DNA of 64,000 nt from Prevotella communis. Lineage in GTDB: Bacteria; Bacteroidota; Bacteroidia; Bacteroidales; Bacteroidaceae. Shown piece by piece: positions 50,016 to 56,234 of the stretch. Every line of letters begins with the position of its first letter. The stretch's first letter is position 1. The notes beneath the pieces were generated by a model that was given only the letters and a program-made list of their open reading frames with translations, did not search any database and was not told the DNA's origin. A program made the position numbers and the translations under genes. Where the stretch lies: contig NZ_CP091792.1 in the NCBI RefSeq assembly GCF_022024115.1, positions 62,001 through 126,000 on the forward strand, written 5' to 3'.

Positions 50016-51211
50016 TGCATCACGTTGGCAGGCGCCCTGTCGTTGTCCAGCTCCTGTTTCATAAACGCGAAATAGGGGGCTGAGTGGTCAAAGAACTGTC
50101 GATAGCCGGCGCATAGCCAGTTCAGTCCAGGGTTGCCGTAACGGTCCTTCATGAATCGGTTTCTTGGACATTCTCCATGACATATATTCAAGTGTTTGCA
50201 TTCGCGGCATTGCTGAGGCAGTGTCGCTTTTTTATTGATGCCAAAGGCCGTTTGCCGTGGGCCGTAGAGCATCTCCGTGAGCGTCTGCTGGCGGATGTTG
50301 CCCAACCGGTATTCTGGGAATACGAAGTGGTCGCAGCTGTACAGGTCGCCGTTGTACTCCATCACACCGGCATGACCGCAACTCTCAGCCATGGCGCATA
50401 CACCAGGCGCTACGCCTGCATAGTTGGCCAGTGTGGCGTCAAACAACTGTATGAAATACGTGCCTACATCCTGCCGTACCCATTCGTCGAATATCTCACA
50501 AAGGAATCGTCCCCATTGCCCGGGCGTGACCGAGAAAGGAGCCAGCGACAGCGCCTCCTCATCGGCCAGCGATGCCAGATGCCGGCCGTCCTCGTGGCCC
50601 TTGATACGTTCCACCACGGGCGTAAACTGGATATAGTGACAGCCTATCTCCTTGAAGAAATGATAGAATGCCAGCGGCGCCTCCGCATTCAGGTTGTTGA
50701 CCACCGCCATCGCGTTCCAGTCCACCCCGTGCCTGTTGAGTATCTCAATGCCCCTCATCACCTGATGGAACGTTGGTTCTCCGCCCCGACTCCTGCGATA
50801 GGCATCGTGAAAAGGCTCGGGACCGTCTATCGAAACGCCCACCAGCATGTTGTGACGCTTGAAGAATGCCGCCCATTCATCGTTAATCAGCGTACCGTTG
50901 GTCTGAAAACAGTTGTTGATAGTCTTACCCCTGCCATACTGCTGTTGCAGACGGATAGCCTTCTCGTAGAAACTGATGGGACGCAGCAGTGGTTCTCCTC
51001 CATGCCAGGTAAAGAGAATCTCGTTCATGGTCTGCGCCTCGATATACTGACGTGTGAACCGCTCCAGCACCTCGTCGCTCATCACCTGACGCGCGTCGTC
51101 CCTATACAGATGCTTCTTCTCCGTATAGTAGCAGTATTCGCATGTCATATTACATGATGCGCCTACAGCCTTTGTCATCACATACATGGGATGTGAGAAA
51201 GGGGCAATCAT
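50003..51211 (-). CDS. Radical SAM/SPASM protein of the anaerobic sulfatase-maturase type
   Basis: 402 residues. CNMTCEYCYY carries the CxxxCxxC cluster motif; FTWHGGEPLLRPISFYEKAI and GVSIDGPEPFHDAYRRSRGG are conserved in anSME enzymes. The C-terminal SPASM region has further Cys groups (GVCAMAESCGHAGVMEYNGD, YSCDHF, QQCRECKHLNICHGECPRNR). anSMEs oxidise a Ser or Cys of sulfatases to formylglycine. No sulfatase gene is in the window; the divergent neighbour is a CotH-type protein with a Gly/Phe-rich tail. Substrate therefore open. Confidence 0.9.
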   Translation of the reverse strand: MIAPFSHPMYVMTKAVGASCNMTCEYCYYTEKKHLYRDDARQVMSDEVLERFTRQYIEAQTMNEILFTWHGGEPLLRPISFYEKAIRLQQQYGRGKTINNCFQTNGTLINDEWAAFFKRHNMLVGVSIDGPEPFHDAYRRSRGGEPTFHQVMRGIEILNRHGVDWNAMAVVNNLNAEAPLAFYHFFKEIGCHYIQFTPVVERIKGHEDGRHLASLADEEALSLAPFSVTPGQWGRFLCEIFDEWVRQDVGTYFIQLFDATLANYAGVAPGVCAMAESCGHAGVMEYNGDLYSCDHFVFPEYRLGNIRQQTLTEMLYGPRQTAFGINKKATLPQQCRECKHLNICHGECPRNRFMKDRYGNPGLNWLCAGYRQFFDHSAPYFAFMKQELDNDRAPANVMHYTF

Positions 51212-51242
51212 ATTACTACAGTTCCTTTCTTGTTAGTAGTTG

Positions 51243-51250
51243 CAAAAATA
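51243..51250 (-). promoter_or_regulatory. Promoter -7 element of the radical SAM gene
   Basis: TATTTTTG on the minus strand, 31 nt before the ATG at 51211. Confidence 0.55.
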
Positions 51251-51327
51251 CTAGAAGATTTGGATTCCACAAAATTTTTCTATGGAAACCTTCCCGTTAG
51301 GTTAAAAAACAATAAATTAGCCTCCGA

Positions 51328-51335
51328 TAATTTTG
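51328..51335 (+). promoter_or_regulatory. Promoter -7 element of the CotH-type gene
   Basis: TAATTTTG, 54 nt before the ATG at 51390. Confidence 0.6.
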
Positions 51336-51389
51336 ACTTTTACCTCTCTTTCTGAGTCTGATAAATATAAACTAAAAATCTTTTTCCTA

Positions 51390-52841
51390 ATGATACGATT
51401 ATTGACAATCATAGTTTTGCTGGCCTTTGCAAATATGATGCAGGGCAAGAACGATGTAGAGATGATTACCATCAATGTTGACTCACCACTCAATGCTCAG
51501 CAGAAAGTAACGGCCCACATGAAGGCAGGCCACTACGATGGTACCATCGGCATAAAGTTGCGTGGCAACAGTTCGCTGTCTTTCAATCAGAAGAAATACA
51601 CCATTGAACTGCGCGATGGCGAAGGCAAGGAAATAAATGCTCCCCTGCTGGGTATGCCGGCCCATAGCGACTGGGTGTTGCTGGCTCCTTATAACGACGT
51701 ATCTATGGTGCGCGATCCTTTGGCTTTCCAACTGTGGCGCGACATGGGACACTGGGGGCCACGCACGCGGATGGTGGAACTGACGCTCAATGGCGAGTAT
51801 CGCGGCATCTATATCCTCTCAGAGGCTATCAAGCGGGGGGAACATCGCGTAAACATCAGCAAACTGAAAAAGAGTGATGTGGAGGGACGTGATGTCACGG
51901 GTGGTTATTTGCTCCGTATCGACACCTTTGACGAGGATGATGCTACCTTTAAGTCGAAGGTGCCTGGCATCGGCGATGGCATCATGACCAGTGAGATTAC
52001 TTGGTCGTGTATCTATCCAAAGAAAAAGAAACTACAGCCAGAGCAGCTGGACTATATCCAGCGTTTCATTGATACGATGGAGCAAGTCATCCAGTCAGAC
52101 TATTTTGCCGACCCTAAGCGTGGCTATGCCAAGTATATAGATGTGCCGTCGTTTGTGGACTATTTCATCCATACCGAACTGAGTCTGAATGCTGATGGTT
52201 ATAAGCGGAGTGCCTATTTTTATAAGGAGAAGCAGCATGCTGACGGCACTGGCGGCAGACTGGTGGCCGGACCTGTTTGGGACTATAATCTGGCATACGG
52301 CAATTGTAATTTCTGCAATGCCAATAATATTGAGGCTTGGTGCTTTGAAGGTGGGAATACCAATCCGACACCTGCTTTCTGGCAGCGCTTGCTTCAGGAT
52401 CCAGCTTTCCGTAAGGCGGTAAAGGTACGCTATCAGGCTCTAAGGAAATCGGTGTTGAGCAACAAGGCCATCAACAGTTATATTGATCGTCATGCCAAAT
52501 TATTGGCTCCCTATATAGATCGTCACTTCGAACTATATCCAGAGCTCTTTGGTACAGACGCTCCATCAGCACCGGGCGGTTTTCCTGGTTTTGGCGGCTT
52601 CCCACCTATGGGGCAGATGCCTGCTTTCGGTGGAGGAAATATGATAAGTTGGTTTGCAGCCTATCGCGTGCAGTCTTATGATGAAGAGATTCGAATCCTT
52701 AAACAGTGGTTGGCCGACCGTTTGTCTTTTCTTGATCGTAATATCGCTCGTTTCGATAAAGACTGGCAGCCCCGCATCCAGCAACCTAGGGAAATCAAAG
52801 CAGCTCCGTTTGGCGGCTTTGGCGGTTTCGGTGGCAAATAA
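51390..52841 (+). CDS. CotH-type atypical protein kinase family protein, exported, with Gly/Phe-rich tail
   Basis: 483 residues with signal peptide (MIRLLTIIVLLAFANMMQG). CotH landmarks: IKLRGNSSLSFNQKKYTIEL, HSDWVLLAPYNDVSMVRDPL, YRGIYILSEAIKRGEHRVNI, VWDYNLAYGNCN. In spore-coat CotH the fold phosphorylates Ser of secreted proteins; Bacteroidetes homologues are poorly known. Two low-complexity parts stand out: APGGFPGFGGFPPMGQMPAF around 414-433 and the terminal PFGGFGGFGGK. ATG at 51390 gives the signal peptide directly. It is divergent from a radical SAM maturase. Confidence 0.85.
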   Translation: MIRLLTIIVLLAFANMMQGKNDVEMITINVDSPLNAQQKVTAHMKAGHYDGTIGIKLRGNSSLSFNQKKYTIELRDGEGKEINAPLLGMPAHSDWVLLAPYNDVSMVRDPLAFQLWRDMGHWGPRTRMVELTLNGEYRGIYILSEAIKRGEHRVNISKLKKSDVEGRDVTGGYLLRIDTFDEDDATFKSKVPGIGDGIMTSEITWSCIYPKKKKLQPEQLDYIQRFIDTMEQVIQSDYFADPKRGYAKYIDVPSFVDYFIHTELSLNADGYKRSAYFYKEKQHADGTGGRLVAGPVWDYNLAYGNCNFCNANNIEAWCFEGGNTNPTPAFWQRLLQDPAFRKAVKVRYQALRKSVLSNKAINSYIDRHAKLLAPYIDRHFELYPELFGTDAPSAPGGFPGFGGFPPMGQMPAFGGGNMISWFAAYRVQSYDEEIRILKQWLADRLSFLDRNIARFDKDWQPRIQQPREIKAAPFGGFGGFGGK

Positions 52842-52871
52842 AAGAGGGCACCCGAATCTCTCCGGATGCCC
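52836..52871 (-). terminator. Terminator after HU/smalltalk unit 2
   Basis: GGGCATCCGG/CGGGTGCCC on the minus strand (one mismatch, loop of 7) followed by TCTTTTATTT; also overlaps the end of the convergent CotH gene. Confidence 0.75.
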
Positions 52872-52896
52872 TTGGCTTCTTGCGGTCTGCAATTTT

Positions 52897-52995
52897 TCAC
52901 GCCATACAACTAGTCACTCCCAGTGCCGTTGCGATGGCCGACAGCACACTGATGGCTGTCTGAATCACGAATTTCCATACTGCTTTGTTCTTCAT
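52897..52995 (-). CDS. Smalltalk micro-protein (copy 2)
   Basis: 32 residues: MKNKAVWKFVIQTAISVLSA then IATALGVTSCMA. It differs from copy 1 (5548-5643) by E5A, T14A, I17V and one extra Ala. It follows the second HU-like gene on the same strand and precedes a terminator, as in copy 1. Function unknown. Confidence 0.87.
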   Translation of the reverse strand: MKNKAVWKFVIQTAISVLSAIATALGVTSCMA

Positions 52996-53050
52996 GGCTT
53001 AGAATTTTAATGTTTTAGAATTTTAATGTTTCATGTTTAATGTTTAATCC

Positions 53051-53533
53051 TTAGGGATTCACCGGTCCGCCGCCGTTGTTCCCTGACTCCGTGTTTCCGC
53101 TCTCAGGGTTGTCCTCGCCGCCCACCAGCGTGTTGACGTCGCGGAACTGTGCCTGCGAGGTGAGTATCTGGGTGGCATACTCGCTCTCCTTCGACTTGTC
53201 GCCGAGGAACTTCAGGCGCACGGCCTTGATGTTGGAGGCGGTGAACTCCTTAGGGTCGGCCTCGCCCTTGGTGGCAATAGAGAGGTAGAAGGTGCCCAGC
53301 CCGTTGAGCTTGATCTTGTGACCCTCGAGCAGCAGCTCGTTGAAGCAGTTGACGAACTTCTCTATCACGCCCTTCACCACGTCGGAAGTGAAGATAGAGC
53401 CGTGCTTCTGGATGTGTCGGCAGAGGTCGTTGGTGTCGAGCGTGTCGACGGATACCAGTCGGGCGTAGGTCTTCTGATAGCCAGCGTTCTTCTTGTTCTG
53501 ATTGATGTACTTACGAATGTTCAGTCGTGTCAT
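53051..53533 (-). CDS. HU/IHF-like DNA-binding protein with Gly/Asn-rich tail, copy 2
   Basis: 160 residues. HU-type core: DTNDLCRHIQKHGSIFTSDV, KGVIEKFVNCFNELLLEGHK, IKLNGLGTFYLS. The tail NPESGNTESGNNGGGPVNP echoes the tail of copy 1. The N-terminal stretch (TRLNIRKYINQNKKNAGYQK) is Lys/Asn-rich. It is followed by a smalltalk gene and lies back to back with the palindrome/iteron array and the primase-type module at 53757-58544, for which it may be the architectural DNA-bending protein. Confidence 0.9.
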   Translation of the reverse strand: MTRLNIRKYINQNKKNAGYQKTYARLVSVDTLDTNDLCRHIQKHGSIFTSDVVKGVIEKFVNCFNELLLEGHKIKLNGLGTFYLSIATKGEADPKEFTASNIKAVRLKFLGDKSKESEYATQILTSQAQFRDVNTLVGGEDNPESGNTESGNNGGGPVNP

Positions 53534-53612
53534 TGTTGTGTGTGTTTTAAATGGTTAATACTCTTGTTTGTGTCTCTCATGATTGACGATGCGCATCTTT
53601 TCAAATGCATTG

Positions 53613-53620
53613 CAAAGGTA
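53613..53620 (-). promoter_or_regulatory. Promoter -7 element of HU copy 2
   Basis: TACCTTTG on the minus strand, 79 nt before the ATG at 53533. Confidence 0.65.
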
Positions 53621-53756
53621 CAACAAATATCTGACGGTGGCAAAAAAGGGTAGGGGTGGAGTGTGAAAATCTGTTAACAGAAAGCAACTGCCTTATTTGC
53701 TCCCACTAACTGTTTTATTTGCCCTGAGCAAGTGGCGCGATTGCCCCAGACGCGAT

Positions 53757-53923
53757 ACTCTGTGACGTGTGATTTTGTGACATTAAGCCCCTCCCGTATT
53801 TTCACCCCCAACCGCCTCTACCTATACTATAAATTATATAATATTATAATATTATATAATTCTAATAACCACCTCCTGACTTTGTGAACCACCTTAATGT
53901 CACAAAGTCAAAAGTCACAAAGT
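53757..53923. repeat. Iteron / AT-palindrome / inverted iteron array, locus 2 (possible replication origin)
   Basis: A 31-bp word made of two 15-16 bp iterons (ACTTTGTGACATTTG + ACTTTGTGACATTAAG) occurs at 53757-53787 (27 of 31 matching) and inverted at 53893-53923 (30 of 31). Between them lies a 30-bp perfect palindrome. A third copy lies at 58514-58544. The region 53621-53978 has no plausible gene. Confidence 0.8.
53832..53861. repeat. Perfect 30-bp AT-only palindrome
   Basis: AATTATATAATATTA followed by its exact reverse complement TAATATTATATAATT; it would melt or extrude easily. Confidence 0.9.
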
Positions 53924-53978
53924 CTACTTTTACATAAATAAGTAAGCCAAAAATGGTACACAATTCGAAAATATTTTG

Positions 53979-53986
53979 TATCTTTG
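53979..53986 (+). promoter_or_regulatory. Promoter -7 element of the two-gene unknown unit
   Basis: TATCTTTG, 29 nt before the ATG at 54016. Confidence 0.65.
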
Positions 53987-54015
53987 CCACTTACAAAAAG
54001 TTAAGGTAAAAAGAT

Positions 54016-54681
54016 ATGGAAACACAGATATTGAATCTAAAAGAGCCGTACGAATACATTCACTGCAACGGCGAGGTTGGTAAACATATTGCCACGCTGA
54101 TAGTATATGAGACCGTAAAGGGCGAGGATGGCTCCTACAAGCTGGAGTCGCACAGTCACCCGATTGTGAAATATTGGAATGCGCCTGGAGGTGTGGTATG
54201 GAATAATGCGGAGCTGACCGATTGCGACGTGCTATGTAGTGACGATGATAAAGAGGTAGATATTTTCTTCTTCTTCCGCATGGTTCGTCGTAATTGGGGG
54301 ATCGAGAACGAAACGGACTATTTAGGGAAAGCTAGGTCGCTATATGAGACTCTACTCGACAATGAGATTAAATTCATGGATTTAAGTGCTATCCCCAAGT
54401 TTCGCGGCACATTGCTTATCAGGGAATATAATCATGAGATATTACTCGTCTTTGAGGAGAAAGAAGGAAAAATTCTCTGTCGTGACGACGGTAATAGTCA
54501 GTATCCAATCTATTGTGAGGCTGAGACACGCGAGGAGTTGGAAGATAAGTTGGCCGACTTGTGGTATGAATGGGAGCATTTCACCGACCGTCGCGTAAAC
54601 ATCCACTTCAAGACGGATCAGAAGGAATACGAAGAAATAATCAATCAGATTGAACTTGATCGCCTAACCTGGGATCAATGA
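54016..54681 (+). CDS. Unknown 221-residue acidic protein, first gene of accessory module
   Basis: I do not recognise the family. The protein is rich in Glu, Asp, Trp and Tyr (GEVGKHIATLIVYETVKGED, PGGVVWNNAELTDCDVLCSD, ADLWYEWEHFTDRRVNIHFK), has no signal peptide or membrane helix, and is probably a soluble cytoplasmic protein with mixed strands and helices. Its stop overlaps the start of the next gene (ATGA), so the two are translationally coupled. It lies directly beside the palindrome/iteron array with its own promoter, which suggests a role in the same module. Confidence 0.75.
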   Translation: METQILNLKEPYEYIHCNGEVGKHIATLIVYETVKGEDGSYKLESHSHPIVKYWNAPGGVVWNNAELTDCDVLCSDDDKEVDIFFFFRMVRRNWGIENETDYLGKARSLYETLLDNEIKFMDLSAIPKFRGTLLIREYNHEILLVFEEKEGKILCRDDGNSQYPIYCEAETREELEDKLADLWYEWEHFTDRRVNIHFKTDQKEYEEIINQIELDRLTWDQ

Positions 54682-55325
54682 GAATAGACATTCCCACGGA
54701 AGGGATTGAGGAACTGATAGCTTCGTTGGGATTCGATGATGCAAGAAATGTGCTGACGGGCAGAGCCATGGGTGCATTACAACACAGCATCGATTCTTTG
54801 ATGGAGCAGTATGCCGAGCGACGTGAAGCTCGGCAGTGTGGTCGTATTGTCGGTTCTCCAGCATCGGCCAACAATCAGTCGCGTCCATCGGAGCTGCCAC
54901 CCCCAGATCGTCCTGGACTGAACTACTTTGCCCCGAAGAGGAATCTTCAGGATTTGCTTGCAATGGAGTGGTTCGACAAGGTGAGCATGGACAAGAAACG
55001 GTTCACAGTGGCCTGGCGTAATCAGCTGATAGAAGACCTGATGGCATCAGATTGTCGTGATGAAGTTGCTGTGGCTTGGGCTAACAAAGACTTGAGGCTA
55101 CAGGTGAAGGGCCACGTGATGGGTGCGCTCTCAACGGCAGGCGTGCTTAAAAAGAGTGCTCTGGCCGTTGCGCGTATGTATTATGGTACGGGCGCGGATA
55201 ATACAAAAGAAGCGAAGACGCTGGCCAAATATATGGGCGACAGCCGGAAAGTGTATTATACGGACTGGATTGTAGAATACGTAAACAACTCTGTCGATAA
55301 TCCGGTTCGGCCAATCGAAAATTAG
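54678..55325 (+). CDS. Unknown 215-residue protein coupled to the preceding gene
   Basis: No family recognised. An N-terminal acidic helix region (IEELIASLGFDDARNVLTGR, HSIDSLMEQYAERREARQCG) is joined by a Pro-rich linker (RPSELPPPDRPGLNYFAPKR) to a basic helical C-terminal domain (AWANKDLRLQVKGHVMGALS, LAVARMYYGTGADNTKEAKT, YMGDSRKVYYTDWIVEYVNN), which could bind DNA or protein. A 4-nt overlap with the previous gene and a strong terminator after it define a two-gene transcript. Confidence 0.75.
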   Translation: MRIDIPTEGIEELIASLGFDDARNVLTGRAMGALQHSIDSLMEQYAERREARQCGRIVGSPASANNQSRPSELPPPDRPGLNYFAPKRNLQDLLAMEWFDKVSMDKKRFTVAWRNQLIEDLMASDCRDEVAVAWANKDLRLQVKGHVMGALSTAGVLKKSALAVARMYYGTGADNTKEAKTLAKYMGDSRKVYYTDWIVEYVNNSVDNPVRPIEN

Positions 55326-55367
55326 TGAAATAGGGCTGTTTTCAATCGAAAACGGATTTTAAGCGAT

Positions 55368-55408
55368 AAGCGGGTATTTTCAATGATGAGGATACTCGCT
55401 TTTTTTTA
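55368..55408 (+). terminator. Terminator of the two-gene unknown unit
   Basis: AAGCGGGTAT/ATACTCGCTT (10-bp stem, one G-T), loop of 14, then seven T. Confidence 0.8.
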
Positions 55409-55503
55409 TTTGTAATTCTTTGATTATCAGTAGCCTTTTTGTTTTATCTACAAATAATTATGAAAAACATCTCCACACAAAAATGTCGTCACCAATCGAA
55501 TCC

Positions 55504-55511
55504 TACCTTTG
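55504..55511 (+). promoter_or_regulatory. Promoter -7 element of the primase unit
   Basis: TACCTTTG. About 17 nt after it a leader hairpin GTCGCC/GGGCGAC (55529-55547) starts, followed by the tiny ORF at 55565. Confidence 0.65.
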
Positions 55512-55528
55512 CACCAGAAATCTTAAAG

Positions 55529-55547
55529 GTCGCCTGAAGGGGGCGAC
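55529..55547 (+). promoter_or_regulatory. Leader hairpin before the tiny ORF
   Basis: GTCGCCTGAAGGGGGCGAC: six-bp G/C stem, 17 nt upstream of the ATG at 55565; possibly translation control or mRNA protection. Confidence 0.5.
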
Positions 55548-55564
55548 GTAAAGCAAAATAGAGT

Positions 55565-55693
55565 ATGTCAAAACGTAATGATTTGAAAGCGGCTTGGCGC
55601 GGCATTCGTGCCAACCAGGCAAAACAGCAGATGAATAAGGTAAATCATCTGGGAGTGATGAACTCAAAAAATAATTCATACCTAATTTATTAA
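55565..55693 (+). CDS. Tiny basic protein (42 residues) at the head of the primase unit
   Basis: MSKRNDLKAAWRGIRANQAK followed by QQMNKVNHLGVMNSKNNSYL and IY. It is strongly basic at the start and helix-prone, as in leader or small DNA/RNA-binding peptides. It has a promoter, a leader hairpin and an ATG at a reasonable distance, but no homologue I can name. It ends 85 nt before the next gene. It could equally be a non-coding leader with a chance ORF. Confidence 0.45.
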   Translation: MSKRNDLKAAWRGIRANQAKQQMNKVNHLGVMNSKNNSYLIY

Positions 55694-55778
55694 TCTGGGC
55701 GAAGTGAGCTGAAGAAATCTCATGAGTTAAAGCTGGCCAGCGTTTCCAAAGGCTTCTTCACTCGCAACAACCCAACAA

Positions 55779-56234
55779 ATGAAACCTACATTTAAGAAGC
55801 AACTTTTAGTTCAGAACGTCCAGATGGACGGCAGTATCAACTTCACGACCAATGGCGATATCAACGTATATCCCTGCCCTTGGGAGTCGGATAAAACGGT
55901 CACCGACGGAAGACGTATTAAGTACCGTGCTGGCATCGAGGTGGATGCCGACGGACGTACCAGCGTGAAGCGCTATAACATAGGAAGCAAGGGACCGCTG
56001 CACGAGACGCTCTACGAGACAGCCCACGGAGCCGTGAAGATGACAAGACCTATGTTTGAGGCAACACCAAGCGGTCCACGTCGCCGACTGGATCGTGAGT
56101 ATGTTTACGTGACGTTCAAATTCCCCAAGAAGTACGGACGTGACATCATTGAGACACTATACCGTCAGGAGAAGGAGCAGATTTTAGGATTTATTCAGAG
56201 TAGAAAGGAGGAAACCGTATGGAATCAGCAGTAA
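55779..56234 (+). CDS. Unknown 151-residue protein overlapping the primase gene
   Basis: Family not recognised. It is soluble, strand-rich and basic (QLLVQNVQMDGSINFTTNGD, INVYPCPWESDKTVTDGRRI, KYRAGIEVDADGRTSVKRYN) with a C-terminal helix (YGRDIIETLYRQEKEQILGF). Its last 16 nt overlap the start of the BT4734/VirE-like gene, indicating translational coupling and a partner role in replication or DNA binding. Confidence 0.75.
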   Translation: MKPTFKKQLLVQNVQMDGSINFTTNGDINVYPCPWESDKTVTDGRRIKYRAGIEVDADGRTSVKRYNIGSKGPLHETLYETAHGAVKMTRPMFEATPSGPRRRLDREYVYVTFKFPKKYGRDIIETLYRQEKEQILGFIQSRKEETVWNQQ

